From assembly GCF_002080415.1 (NCBI RefSeq), contig NZ_CP020474.1, positions 3,299,501 through 3,363,500 on the forward strand: a stretch of 64,000 nt of DNA, in the 5' to 3' direction. The stretch is from Roseovarius mucosus. Its GTDB lineage: Bacteria; Pseudomonadota; Alphaproteobacteria; Rhodobacterales; Rhodobacteraceae. The notes under the pieces are model-generated. The model saw only the letters and a list, made by a program, of their open reading frames with translations, did no database searches and was not told the DNA's origin. Of the stretch, positions 8,249 to 16,484 are shown piece after piece. The position numbers were made by a program, and so were the translations under genes. How positions within the stretch are numbered: position 1 is the first letter of the stretch; the number at the start of each line of letters is the position of its first letter.

Positions 8249-11200
8249 ATGATGGACGAGATGGACGAAATCTGGATGCTGTATGCCGATGACGGCGCGC
8301 AGTCCCTTGACGCTATGGAAGCGGCGCTCGATGCCCTTGAAGGGGGCGCAGGCGATATGGGCGCGCATATCGGCGCTCTGTTCCGGGCTGTCCATACCTT
8401 CAAGGGCAACTCGCGCGTGCTGGGACTGGCCCAGGTCGAGGGGCTGGCGCATCTGGCCGAGGATCTGATCGGGCTGGTGCGCGATGAAGGCGTGCCGATG
8501 AGTGGTGAGATCACCGACATCCTGATGCGCACCGGTGATGCGCTGCGCGGGATGCTGGAAGAAACCGCCGACACCCGCGCCGATGTAGAGCCAGGACCGA
8601 CGGCGGGGCTGAAACAGGATTTGCGCGCGATGATCGGGCGGCTGACAGGGCGCGAGGCCGAGGCACCCGCGGCCCCGTCTGAGGACAAGGCCGCCGAGCC
8701 GCAGAATGAGACAGCGCCGACGCCCGCTGACGTGCAAGAAGAGCCGGAAGCCGCTCCACCCACGCCCACGCCCGCGCCCGCACCCAAACCCAAGGTTCCG
8801 GCCTTTGATATGGGTCTGGCGGGGTTGCTGGATCAATTGGATGGCGGCGATGGCGCGGATTTCGACGAATTCGAAGGTGACGATGACGAGCCGGAGTTTG
8901 ACCAAGACCTAGCCCCCGAGGCAGAGGCCGAGGAAGAGCCTGACGTTGAGCCCGAGCTGGAGCCAGAGCCAGAGCTGGAGGCGGAGCCCGAGCCTGAGCC
9001 CGCACCGCAGGTCAAGACCGTAGCCGAGGTTACAGAAGGCAAGCTCTTGGCACCTGACCCGGAGCATCACAAGATTTTCAACGATATGGCCGTCAAGGCG
9101 TGCGACGGGCTTGACGCTCTGGTTGCGGATTGGGCCGAGGACAGCAGCCCTCGTGCTGCGCGCAAACAAGCGGATAACCTGCACTATGCGGCCGGGCAAT
9201 TGAACCTTGCCGATTGGCTGGCCCTGTTGGGACCGTTTCTAGATGCAGATGCCCCGGACCTTACCGCAACCCGCGATCTGAGCAAGGCGATGCGTCGCCT
9301 GTTGGGCGGAGAGAGCGCCGAGCCTGAAGCGGTGGACATGCCCGCCCCAGAGGCACAGCCAATGCCAGCGCCGGCCCCGGTTGCGGCCCCTGAGCCAGAG
9401 CCTGAACCCGAGGTTGCGGCCGCCCCTGAACCCGAGGCTGAGCCGCAAAAGAAAACCAAAGCACGGCCCAAACCCGTTGTCGAAATCACCGAAGGCAAGC
9501 TGCGGGCAGACCCGACGTATCATCAGATCTTTGCCGATATGGTGGCCAAAACGCTCGAGAAACTAGACGCGCTTTGCTCGGATTGGTCAGAGGCGACAAG
9601 CCCAGCCACTTTGCGCAAAGAAGCGGATGGCCTGCGCTATGCCGCGCGGCAATTGGATTTGGCAGACTGGGTTGCGCTGCTGGACCCGATAGCCGACGCC
9701 ACAGGCATGAGCCACCCCGACGCCGACGGCCATGTCGCCGCGCTGCGGGCCCGTTATGCCAAGGATTTCACGGCCGGTCACATCCCTACGCCCACGCCTG
9801 AGCCGGTCGATGCGATCAGCGATGGTCGCGCGTTCTTCAACGCGGTTGCAGAGCTTTATCCGCTGATTTCCGACCAAGGCATACGGATGGCGGGCCAAAC
9901 GCCCTGCACCATGGACGAGCGGCGCGATTTGGCGGAACGGATTGCCGATCTGGCCGCGCCACGCGGCTATGTGCGGCTGGTCGATAGCGCCCATAGGCTG
10001 TCGCAAGAGCCTGCAGGCCAGGCTTACCGCGCGGCTGAACTGGCGCTGTATGAGGAATTGGTCAGCGTCGAGCGCAGCCTGCCCGCCTCGGTCTTCGATG
10101 CCGAGAGAATGGCACCAAGCAAGCTTTTGAGCATGTGGTGCGCCGATCATATCTTTGAGACGCTGCAAAGCCTGCGCAAGGGTCTGGAGGCGCGCGGTGG
10201 CGAGGCAGAGGCCAATTGGTTCCCGGCCTTCGACACGTTGATGCGGCAGGTTCATTTCGCCTGTTTGAACTATCGGATCGACACCGCGTCGCAACTGACG
10301 ATGGCGCTGATTGATCTATTCGCGCGGGTGCGCGTTGATCAAAAGGCACCAGATGTGATCCTGCTCCAGATGGGGCGCGGGTTCATCGATACGATGGAAC
10401 TGGTGTTCGATGCGCTGGATCAGGGCGATACGCCCGATACGTCGCGGATCGAAAAGATGTTTGAAGAGGCGACCAACGCCTGTTTCGTAGCCAGTGGCGT
10501 GATGACCGCCAAGAGCATCGAGACGCGGTTGGGCCTGCCACCGGAATTCCACCGCGTGATGTCGCCCGAGAGCGTCAAGACCGCCCATGAGGCGATCAAG
10601 GAAGGCTTGCATTTCTACGTTTTGCGCGCCGATCTGAATGATGATGACGCGCTGGCGCAGGGTTTTCTTGAGTGGATTACCACTGGCGTCGTCCGCATGA
10701 TCACCAACGTGACGGTGTTCTTGGATAAGGCGACCCTGTTTGATTTCCTCGTCGCCTCGACGTTGGAAGAAGATCGGATGGTCGAGCGGCTTGCCATGCT
10801 CGACCCAACCGGCGCGCGTCTGATGATGGCGCGGGCGTTGCGGGTAAGTGAGGCATCTGAAAGCGATGCCGTCGAACCTGACACGCTCGACCTGATCCCG
10901 ATGTCGGATGTTGGCGACAGCCTCGCGTTGCTCGAGGCGGTGGGGGCGATTTCCGCCAGCCATGCGCAGCTTGAGCATGAATTGACGCAACTGGCCTCGG
11001 TTGATCTGGTGCAGGATGTGCTGGAGGCGCTGCGCGTCGCCGGGGTGGGTGAGTTGGAGCAGCGTGTGCGCTCTGTCCTGCGCGACCGTTTGGAGCAGCA
11101 TCATCTGCGGCTTCAGGAAATCAGCGAGTCCGGTGCGCAACTCTCGACAGAGCTGTCACATCTGCAACAAGAAAGCGTGGCGCAGCGGTCGCGCCCGGCC

Positions 11201-11998
11201 GAGGTGCTGTTGCGTCCGCTCAAGGCCTATGTCGCCACACGCGCGCGCAAGATCGGGGTCGATGCAACTGTCACCTATGTGGGCGGCGATGCAATGCTCG
11301 ACCAAATGTTGATCGAGGAATTGCGCGGCCCGCTCAAGACCCTGGTCAATCTGCGACTGGCGGGAGAATACCCTGCCTCGCGGTTTCATATCTCGGTCGA
11401 GGCCGAAAGCGATCACGTGCGCGTCGAGCTGACCGATAACAGCCCCGAGGCTGCGACAGCCCCAGCCTATGCTGCGCTAGCCGATGAGATGGCGCGCAAA
11501 AAGGGTGCGCTGCGCCGCGTCAGCCTGCCCGCTGGGGCCGGGGTGCGGTTCCATCTGCGCGTGCCGCAGCATATGATCGTCCTCGATGGCATGGTCGTCC
11601 GGGTGGGGCATGTGCGCTATGTGCTGCCTGTGGACACGATTCACCGCATCCTTCAGACCGACCGGCTTTTGCCTGTGTCGGCCTCTGGGGCAACGCGGAT
11701 GCTCAATATCGATGAGGGCGCGCTGGTGCCGGTGCATCCGCTGATGCCAGAGGCCCCCGAGGCGGCGCGGGGTGCGCGGCTCTATGTGATTTTGAGCAGC
11801 AACGAAACGCGCATCGCCATTCCGGTGGACGAACTCTTGGGGCAGCAGCTTGTGATGCTGCGTCCATTGCAGGGCGTTCTGTCGGGGATGCGCGACATGA
11901 GCGGTATCGCCGTCCTGTCGGGGGGCGAAGTGGGCATGGTCGTGGCCGTCAGCGCCTTGGTTTCGGGCGATACGCGCACAGCGAGCGTGGCCGCGTGA
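8249..11998 (+). CDS. cheA: CheA3-type chemotaxis protein: P1 and P5 domains joined by a very long middle region
   Basis: The 1249-aa protein starts with an HPt/P1 domain (phospho-His in FRAVHTFKGNSRVLG) and ends with a CheW-like P5 domain (from about residue 1095, LRVPQHMIVLDGMVVRVGH to the end). No P3 or P4 kinase domain lies between them. Instead there are acidic Pro/Glu-rich linkers and two copies of a repeat of about 72 residues (about 261-333 and 413-484, each starting TEGKL and containing DLADW or NLADW), then some 600 mostly helical residues. R. sphaeroides CheA3 has the same P1-long middle-P5 plan; its P1 is phosphorylated by CheA4 and its middle region dephosphorylates CheY6. The kinase half is encoded at 2118, so the two should work as a pair. 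Last gene of the che operon. Confidence 0.9.
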   Translation: MMDEMDEIWMLYADDGAQSLDAMEAALDALEGGAGDMGAHIGALFRAVHTFKGNSRVLGLAQVEGLAHLAEDLIGLVRDEGVPMSGEITDILMRTGDALRGMLEETADTRADVEPGPTAGLKQDLRAMIGRLTGREAEAPAAPSEDKAAEPQNETAPTPADVQEEPEAAPPTPTPAPAPKPKVPAFDMGLAGLLDQLDGGDGADFDEFEGDDDEPEFDQDLAPEAEAEEEPDVEPELEPEPELEAEPEPEPAPQVKTVAEVTEGKLLAPDPEHHKIFNDMAVKACDGLDALVADWAEDSSPRAARKQADNLHYAAGQLNLADWLALLGPFLDADAPDLTATRDLSKAMRRLLGGESAEPEAVDMPAPEAQPMPAPAPVAAPEPEPEPEVAAAPEPEAEPQKKTKARPKPVVEITEGKLRADPTYHQIFADMVAKTLEKLDALCSDWSEATSPATLRKEADGLRYAARQLDLADWVALLDPIADATGMSHPDADGHVAALRARYAKDFTAGHIPTPTPEPVDAISDGRAFFNAVAELYPLISDQGIRMAGQTPCTMDERRDLAERIADLAAPRGYVRLVDSAHRLSQEPAGQAYRAAELALYEELVSVERSLPASVFDAERMAPSKLLSMWCADHIFETLQSLRKGLEARGGEAEANWFPAFDTLMRQVHFACLNYRIDTASQLTMALIDLFARVRVDQKAPDVILLQMGRGFIDTMELVFDALDQGDTPDTSRIEKMFEEATNACFVASGVMTAKSIETRLGLPPEFHRVMSPESVKTAHEAIKEGLHFYVLRADLNDDDALAQGFLEWITTGVVRMITNVTVFLDKATLFDFLVASTLEEDRMVERLAMLDPTGARLMMARALRVSEASESDAVEPDTLDLIPMSDVGDSLALLEAVGAISASHAQLEHELTQLASVDLVQDVLEALRVAGVGELEQRVRSVLRDRLEQHHLRLQEISESGAQLSTELSHLQQESVAQRSRPAEVLLRPLKAYVATRARKIGVDATVTYVGGDAMLDQMLIEELRGPLKTLVNLRLAGEYPASRFHISVEAESDHVRVELTDNSPEAATAPAYAALADEMARKKGALRRVSLPAGAGVRFHLRVPQHMIVLDGMVVRVGHVRYVLPVDTIHRILQTDRLLPVSASGATRMLNIDEGALVPVHPLMPEAPEAARGARLYVILSSNETRIAIPVDELLGQQLVMLRPLQGVLSGMRDMSGIAVLSGGEVGMVVAVSALVSGDTRTASVAA

Positions 11999-12004
11999 AA
12001 CTCT

Positions 12005-12029
12005 GCCCCGGTGGTCATGCCACCGGGGC
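12005..12029 (+). terminator. Perfect hairpin after the che operon
   Basis: A 10-bp perfect stem (GCCCCGGTGG / CCACCGGGGC) with loop TCATG starts 6 bases after the CheA3-type stop. No T-run follows, so it may slow or stabilise the transcript end rather than act as a classic terminator. Its last base is the first base of the sigma-28-like promoter of fliS. Confidence 0.55.
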
Positions 12030-12056
12030 TAACATCCTGACGCATTTTGCCGTTTT
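12029..12056 (+). promoter_or_regulatory. Sigma-28 (FliA) type promoter of fliS
   Basis: CTAA (12029-12032), 16 bases, then GCCGTTTT (12049-12056). The same pattern occurs ahead of fliD, flgM, an NHLP-like gene, an unknown gene at 30551 and, with one base less spacing, fliC. The start point would be near 12062, about 33 bases before the fliS ATG. Confidence 0.65.
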
Positions 12057-12094
12057 GAAAAACAGATCTGGCAATCATGTCAAAGGAAGTTTCG

Positions 12095-12493
12095 ATGAGT
12101 TTCGCCTTCGCCCGTTCCCGTTACCGTCAGGCCGAGACCCTCGTGCAGGAGGCGGCCACCGACCCCTATGACATCGTTTTTGTCACGCTGCGCGAACTCA
12201 ACCGCTCGCTTGGTGTCTTGGCGCGGACCCAACAAGAGGCGCGCCCGTTGCCCTCTGATCACGTCAATCGGGTATTGACGGCGATTTACATCCTGCAATC
12301 GAGCCTTGATTTCGAGGCGGGTGGCGATCTGGCAGGGGATTTGTTCCAGCTGTACGAATTTGCACGGTTCCACGTGCTCAAAGGTCTTCGGGGCGAGGAG
12401 GGCGCGCGCCTGACCGAGGCCGCCGCCGCCATGGGCGATATTCTGGACGCCTGGCAACAGATCGGATCTCAGGTCAAGGCGCAGGCGGTATGA
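12095..12493 (+). CDS. fliS: Flagellin export chaperone FliS
   Basis: FliS binds unfolded flagellin in the cytoplasm and prevents early polymerisation. The 132-aa helical protein shows the family pattern: YRQAETLVQEAATDPYDIV at the start, then LQSSLDFEAGGDLAGDLFQL and YEFARFHVLKG. ATG 12095 has an AAAGGAAG site at good spacing; an ATG six codons upstream (12077) lacks one. It is preceded by its own FliA-type promoter, which suits a partner of late-expressed flagellin. It overlaps the next gene by 4 bases. Confidence 0.88.
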   Translation: MSFAFARSRYRQAETLVQEAATDPYDIVFVTLRELNRSLGVLARTQQEARPLPSDHVNRVLTAIYILQSSLDFEAGGDLAGDLFQLYEFARFHVLKGLRGEEGARLTEAAAAMGDILDAWQQIGSQVKAQAV

Positions 12494-12819
12494 CACGTGT
12501 GGTACAACAGATGACCTATAGCCTTCTTGGCGATCAGATCCGTAACTTGACGACCGCGCTTGTCGCAGCAGCCGAGACGGGCGATCACGCGGCGGTATCG
12601 CGTGCGGATCATGCCCTGCGCTGCGCGGTCATTGCCTTGGTTGGTGGTGCCTCTCTCGCAGAGGATGGCGCGCAGGACCGCATCGCGATCCTGGCCGAGG
12701 CGCTGGATGCCGTGCGTCGCACCGCCGATATGTTATCGGCCAAGGCGGCGCGGCGGGCAGGGCAGGGGCGGGCCAATCTGGTCTATCTCAACTGCGACCG
12801 CAAGGTGGGGCCGCGCTGA
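12490..12819 (+). CDS. Small helical protein downstream of fliS, function unknown
   Basis: The 109-aa protein is predicted to be mostly helical and soluble (start MTRVVQQMTYSLLGDQIRNL, end NCDRKVGPR). Its ATG overlaps the fliS stop (ATGA), so it is co-translated with the flagellin chaperone. In many genomes fliT (a second export chaperone) sits here, and the size and helical content would fit, but I cannot see a FliT signature and do not assign it. Likely under the same FliA promoter as fliS. Confidence 0.65.
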   Translation: MTRVVQQMTYSLLGDQIRNLTTALVAAAETGDHAAVSRADHALRCAVIALVGGASLAEDGAQDRIAILAEALDAVRRTADMLSAKAARRAGQGRANLVYLNCDRKVGPR

Positions 12820-13040
12820 TGGCGACTGCGTCTGAAACGGCCTGCGGCACCTGTCTGCGGCTGCGCATGTTTCTGACGATTGCGGGCGCGTTGATTGCCG
12901 GGCTTTACCTGCAACCCGGATGGGCCACGGCGGTAGCGGGGTTGATGCCGGCACCTCTGCTGATCGGCTGGGCAATCTGCGGTTTTGGAAGTCTGGGTTT
13001 TGCGCTGCGCCTGCGGCATCATCTGCGGCATCAGCGCTAA
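12819..13040 (+). CDS. Small membrane protein of unknown function
   Basis: The 73-residue protein has a Cys pair near the start (CGTC, residues 9-12) and two hydrophobic segments (about 17-35 and 42-62), ending in a basic His/Arg-rich tail (LRLRHHLRHQR). The ATG overlaps the stop of the previous gene (TGATG), so it appears to be the third gene of the fliS operon. I do not recognise the family. Confidence 0.5.
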   Translation: MATASETACGTCLRLRMFLTIAGALIAGLYLQPGWATAVAGLMPAPLLIGWAICGFGSLGFALRLRHHLRHQR

Positions 13041-13058
13041 AGAAAACGCGGCGCGCCC

Positions 13059-13205
13059 TCAGCAGAGGCGACGCAGAAGCCGCACCAAACCCCAGACATG
13101 CTGACGCCGGGGTTCGCCATGTTCATCACATAGGACAAGTTCCACGCCCACCTTGTGCGGGTCGGTGCCGGGGGCGGGTATGAAGGTCTGGCGCATGGCG
13201 ATCAT
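13059..13205 (-). CDS. Very small conserved-looking protein (48 aa)
   Basis: The reading frame begins MIAMRQTFIPAPGTDPHK and ends with a basic VRLLRRLC tail. A good AAAGGA site lies 6 bases before the ATG. It lies 55 bases downstream of the FliL-like gene on the same strand and may be co-transcribed. The composition looks like a real small protein but there is no recognisable domain. Confidence 0.4.
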   Translation of the reverse strand: MIAMRQTFIPAPGTDPHKVGVELVLCDEHGEPRRQHVWGLVRLLRRLC

Positions 13206-13260
13206 GGGATGTCCTTTCTCGGGCTTGGTATTTGTTTTCGGGCTGCAAGAAGTCTGCCAA

Positions 13261-13761
13261 TCACGGGGCATGGGCCCAGTCGAGGATCAGAACCTCAAGA
13301 ATGGCGGGCTCTTCGCCCATGGCGATCAACCGGGCGTTCATCGCCTCTTGCAGGGTTTCAGGCAGGCTGTTGCGCAGCGCCGCAAGGCGTGTATCGGCAG
13401 GCAGGCTTTCGGCCGCGCGCAGCATGACATCGGCCAATTCGGCCTGCGCCTCTTGCTGGCGATCAGCCAGTCGCGCCATAAGTTCAAGACTGCCCGCCTC
13501 GCGCAGGGCAACGCCCAAGCCGATGCTGAGCGTGCCGCCACCCTCGGGCAGCGATACCGTCACAGGCAGGCTGAGCGGCAGATAGCGGCGCGGCTCTGGC
13601 CCTGTGGGGGCCTCTGATGCGGGCGCGGGTGCCGCTGTGGGCTGTGGCACCGCAGGCGTCTGGTTCAAGATCCAAAGGCTTGCCAAGCCAAGCGCGATTG
13701 GCCCGAGACTTGCAGTCACAGCAAAGACAATCAGCGGTTGGCGAGGCGAAATCCGGGTCAT
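13261..13761 (-). CDS. FliL-like flagellar basal body-associated protein
   Basis: The 166-aa protein has a short cytoplasmic N-terminus, one membrane segment (about residues 8-31, LIVFAVTASLGPIALGLASL), a Pro/Ala-rich periplasmic linker, and a C-terminal domain (LPLSLPVTVSLPEGGGTLSI onward to VLILDWAHAP) with the strand-helix order of FliL, where a membrane-anchored SPFH-like domain encircles the stator. Identity is by architecture and context, not by a decisive motif. In R. sphaeroides FliL is needed for rotation and interacts with MotB and FlgT, both encoded in this window. It is divergent from the NHLP-like gene. The start at 13761 has only a weak ribosome-binding site. Confidence 0.55.
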   Translation of the reverse strand: MTRISPRQPLIVFAVTASLGPIALGLASLWILNQTPAVPQPTAAPAPASEAPTGPEPRRYLPLSLPVTVSLPEGGGTLSIGLGVALREAGSLELMARLADRQQEAQAELADVMLRAAESLPADTRLAALRNSLPETLQEAMNARLIAMGEEPAILEVLILDWAHAP

Positions 13762-13795
13762 GTAAGGCAAAGAGCAAGGATCGCGCCAAGCGGTG

Positions 13796-13823
13796 CTAAA
13801 CTGGCGGTCTTTTCTGTCGTTGT
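13796..13823 (+). promoter_or_regulatory. Sigma-28 (FliA) type promoter of the NHLP-like gene
   Basis: CTAA (13796-13799), 16 bases, then GTCGTTGT. It matches the fliS, fliD and flgM promoters with one C-to-T change in the -10 element. The start point would be near 13829, about 50 bases ahead of the GTG start at 13881. Confidence 0.55.
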
Positions 13824-13880
13824 GATTGCGTGGGGCCGTGTCGCCCGAGCGACGCAAAGGAACCAAAAGGAGTGGGCAGA

Positions 13881-14258
13881 GTGGCGGGCGCCTTGTCGAA
13901 ATTCAGGATTCTGCGCCGGGCTGCGGGACAGGCCACACCGGGCCAGACACAGGATGCCTTTCCTCTGGTGCGGCGAAGCACCAATCTGCATGACATTTCA
14001 CTGGTCGAGCGGCATTTGCCGGAAATCCTTGGGCGGGCCTTGGCGCGCAGCTGGATTGATCGTGCGTTCAGCACTGCCCTCTTGGCCGATCCCAAGGCGC
14101 TGCTTGCACAGCACGACATTCACTTGCCCGAGGCGGTTAGTATCGAGGTGGAAATGACCCCGACGCAGCGGCATCGTCTGGTGGTCTATGAGCAGCGCCT
14201 CGATGGCGAGCGGCGGCGCATGATGTATCTGCAACTCGTGATGATGGCGGGCAAATAG
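13881..14258 (+). CDS. Small protein with an NHLP / nitrile-hydratase-alpha-like segment
   Basis: The 125-aa protein has a basic N-terminus (start VAGALSKFRILRRA) and a central segment with the pattern of the NHLP leader family and the nitrile hydratase alpha subunit: LARSWIDRAFSTALLADPKA followed by LLAQHDIHLPEAVSIEVEM and a closing TQRHRLVVYE. No double-Gly cleavage site or Cys/Ser/Thr-rich core peptide follows, and no modification enzymes are nearby, so a natural-product precursor is unlikely. The GTG start has an AAGGAG site 9 bases upstream; a GTG at 13830 would start at the transcription start itself. It forms a two-gene unit with the Sel1-like protein and sits under a FliA-type promoter, which points to a late flagellar role. 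Confidence 0.65.
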   Translation: MAGALSKFRILRRAAGQATPGQTQDAFPLVRRSTNLHDISLVERHLPEILGRALARSWIDRAFSTALLADPKALLAQHDIHLPEAVSIEVEMTPTQRHRLVVYEQRLDGERRRMMYLQLVMMAGK

Positions 14259-14894
14259 ATGCGGCGCGTTCTGCTGGTCTCTGCGCTCTGGCTATGTGGT
14301 GCGGCGGCGATGGCCGGGTCCACGCCGGATTTCGGTCGCGCCGTGGCCTTGGCTCAGGATGGGCAGGCGGGCGCTGCTGTGGCGATTTTCGCGGATCTGG
14401 CACAGGCCGGGCACCGCGCGGCACAGGTCAATCTGGCGGTGATGCTGGCGCGGGGGCAGGGTGTGCCGCAGGACGATCAGGCGGCGGCCTATTGGGCGTG
14501 GCGCGCCCGTCTTGCGGGCGAGATGCGGGCGATGGAGGTCAGCGACCTATTGCTGGGGCGGCTGACAGAGGCGGCGCGCGCCCGTCTGGCCGACCGGCTG
14601 ATTGCCGATCTGAGCGCGCGGGCCAGGGACGGCGTGCCGGGGCAATTCGCGGCGATTGGCCGGGTTGAGGCGCAGTTGCGCACGCCTGCGAAAATGGACG
14701 AGGCGGCGCTGTGGTTCACCCTTGGGGCCGCGTTTGAAGAGCCGGGGGCGCTCGCGCTGCGCGAGGTTGCGATGGCCGATCTGGAGCCAAAGGCACGGTT
14801 GGCGGTGCAGGAACGCGCAGGCGCAGAATTTGTCAAATGGTGCGCAGACATGCCCGCCGAGGCGCGCCCCGAGGCATGCGGGCGTGTGCCTTGA
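14259..14894 (+). CDS. Periplasmic Sel1/TPR-like repeat protein in the flagellar cluster
   Basis: The 211-aa protein has a clear signal peptide (MRRVLLVSALWLCGAAAMA, cleavage near residue 19) and at least one Sel1/TPR-like unit (AVALAQDGQAGAAVAIFADL, then GHRAAQVNLAVMLARGQGVP), followed by helical sequence and a Cys pair near the end (KWCADMPAEARPEACG). It starts directly after the preceding stop codon. Such periplasmic scaffolds can contact the motor or peptidoglycan. Given the flagellar setting and the FliA-type promoter of its operon, a role in motor function is plausible but inferred. Confidence 0.7.
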   Translation: MRRVLLVSALWLCGAAAMAGSTPDFGRAVALAQDGQAGAAVAIFADLAQAGHRAAQVNLAVMLARGQGVPQDDQAAAYWAWRARLAGEMRAMEVSDLLLGRLTEAARARLADRLIADLSARARDGVPGQFAAIGRVEAQLRTPAKMDEAALWFTLGAAFEEPGALALREVAMADLEPKARLAVQERAGAEFVKWCADMPAEARPEACGRVP

Positions 14895-14965
14895 ACGGCC
14901 CGAGGCCGCATTTTTCGAACATGGGGCTAAAATTGCCCACGCATTGGTCGTAAGACCTGATTGGG

Positions 14966-14983
14966 CTGGCACGCGGCTTGCAG
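14966..14983 (+). promoter_or_regulatory. Sigma-54 promoter of the flgGHIJKL operon
   Basis: CTGGCACG-CGGC-TTGCAG: perfect -24 and -12 elements with the required spacing. The predicted start is near 14995, about 27 bases before the flgG ATG. Confidence 0.85.
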
Positions 14984-15021
14984 ACTGAGATCGAACAGAG
15001 ACCTCAGGAAAGGCAGCGCCG

Positions 15022-15810
15022 ATGTCCTCGAACGTGATGCATGTGGCCAAAACCGGGCTGAACGCCCAGCAGGCCCGCATTCAGGTGATTTCCAACAACC
15101 TGGCCAACGTCAACACCACCGGATTCAAGCGCGACCGCGCCAATTTCGAAACGTTGCTCTATCAGACGCTGCGTCCGGCGGGGGCGCAAACCTCGGAAGC
15201 CACCGAACAGACCGCGCCCACCACGTTGGGCACGGGTGTGCGCCTTGTCAGCACCGAAAAGATGTATACCCAAGGCAGCCTGACCACGACCGACAACGCG
15301 CTTGATCTTGCGATTGACGGCAAGGGGTTCTTTCAAGTGCTGATGCCCGACGGGCGGATCGGCTATACCCGCAACGGCACGTTTTCCCAGAATGCCGATG
15401 GTGTGCTGACCACATCGAGCGGCTATGTTGTGCAGCCCGAAATTCAGATCCCCCCCGAGGCCACCAGCATCAGCATTTCCCGAGATGGCATCATCAGCGT
15501 GACCCTGCCCGATGCGGTCGAGGCCGAAGAGGTGGGGCAGTTGACCCTTGCGCAATTCGCCAACCCGCGCGGGCTAGAACCGGTGGGCGAGACCTTTGTG
15601 GTCGAGAGCACCGCCAGCGGCGCACCGGTTGTGGGCAATCCGCTCGAGGATGGCATGGGCGATCTGGTTCAGGGCGCGCTTGAAACCTCGAATGTCAATG
15701 TGGTGCAAGAGCTGGTCGAAATGATCGAAGCGCAGCGCGCCTATGAAATCAATTCCCGCTCCATCTCGGCCTCGGACGAGATGATGAGCTATCTCGCCAA
15801 CAACCTCTGA
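15022..15810 (+). CDS. flgG: Flagellar distal rod protein FlgG
   Basis: FlgG forms the distal rod that passes through the P and L rings. The 262-aa length is exactly typical. The N-terminal ANNLANVNTTGFKRDRANFE motif, the central LDLAIDGKGFFQV and the C-terminal NVVQELVEMIEAQRAYEINS are the canonical rod/hook signatures. An AGGAAAGG site precedes the ATG. It is the first gene of a tightly packed operon driven by the sigma-54 promoter at 14966-14983. flgF is not adjacent. Confidence 0.96.
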   Translation: MSSNVMHVAKTGLNAQQARIQVISNNLANVNTTGFKRDRANFETLLYQTLRPAGAQTSEATEQTAPTTLGTGVRLVSTEKMYTQGSLTTTDNALDLAIDGKGFFQVLMPDGRIGYTRNGTFSQNADGVLTTSSGYVVQPEIQIPPEATSISISRDGIISVTLPDAVEAEEVGQLTLAQFANPRGLEPVGETFVVESTASGAPVVGNPLEDGMGDLVQGALETSNVNVVQELVEMIEAQRAYEINSRSISASDEMMSYLANNL

Positions 15811-15818
15811 AGGGGACC

Positions 15819-16484
15819 ATGATGCGCCGTTTCACCTGCACCGCCGCCGCGCTGATCGCGCTGGCGGGCTGCTCCACCAAGATCGAGGAAGCGGAATCGG
15901 AGCTTTACGCGCCGGTTTATCCGGTCGAAGAGGTGCAGCAATCGCGCCTGATGCCCACCGGTTCGATCTATGCCGGATATTCCAACGGTCTTTTCGTGGC
16001 CGACCGGCGCGCGCGTGCCGTGGGCGACATCCTGACGGTCGAATTCTCGGAACGGTTCGCCGCCAGCAAATCGCAGGCCGCGGGATCAAGCAAGACCGAC
16101 AATTTCGAGCTGGACCTGCCCGATGCCCTGTCCTTTGGCTTTGACGACACGCGCCTGACCAGCGGCACCACCCGCAGCTATGCCGGGCGGGGCAATGCCA
16201 CGCAGTCCAATTCGCTGACGGGGCGGGTGTCTGTTTCGGTGGTGCGTGTCCTGCCCGGTGGCAATCTTGAAATCATTGGCCAAAAACAACTGACGCTGAA
16301 CAACGGTCAGGAATATATCCGCCTGCGCGGTGTGGTGCGGCCTACCGATATTTCCGCCGATAACGTCGTGCGCTCGGACCGGATCGCCCATGCCGAGATC
16401 AAATATGTCGGGGCCGGTGACGTGGCCGATACCGCCAAACAAGGCTGGCTGCGCCGCGCCTTTGAAACCGTGTCGCCGCTATGA
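15819..16484 (+). CDS. flgH: Flagellar L-ring lipoprotein FlgH
   Basis: FlgH builds the outer-membrane bushing. The 221-aa protein has a lipoprotein signal peptide with lipobox LAGC (Cys at about residue 18) and the FlgH core ([20 protein letters not shown] is close to the family pattern; then [20 protein letters not shown] and [14 protein letters not shown]). An AAGGGG site precedes tandem ATGs at 15819/15822. It overlaps the flgI start. Confidence 0.95.
   Translation: MMRRFTCTAAALIALAGCSTKIEEAESELYAPVYPVEEVQQSRLMPTGSIYAGYSNGLFVADRRARAVGDILTVEFSERFAASKSQAAGSSKTDNFELDLPDALSFGFDDTRLTSGTTRSYAGRGNATQSNSLTGRVSVSVVRVLPGGNLEIIGQKQLTLNNGQEYIRLRGVVRPTDISADNVVRSDRIAHAEIKYVGAGDVADTAKQGWLRRAFETVSPL

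Noticed and set aside
8935..9010. GAGCC-rich tandem DNA repeat
   Set aside because: It only reflects Pro/Glu codons of the acidic linker in the CheA3-type protein.
12490..12819. Calling the gene after fliS fliT
   Set aside because: Only position and helical content support it; no FliT motif is visible.
13881..14258. Peptide natural-product (TOMM/lanthipeptide) precursor
   Set aside because: No leader cleavage site, no core rich in Cys/Ser/Thr, and no cyclase or transporter nearby; the promoter is flagellar.
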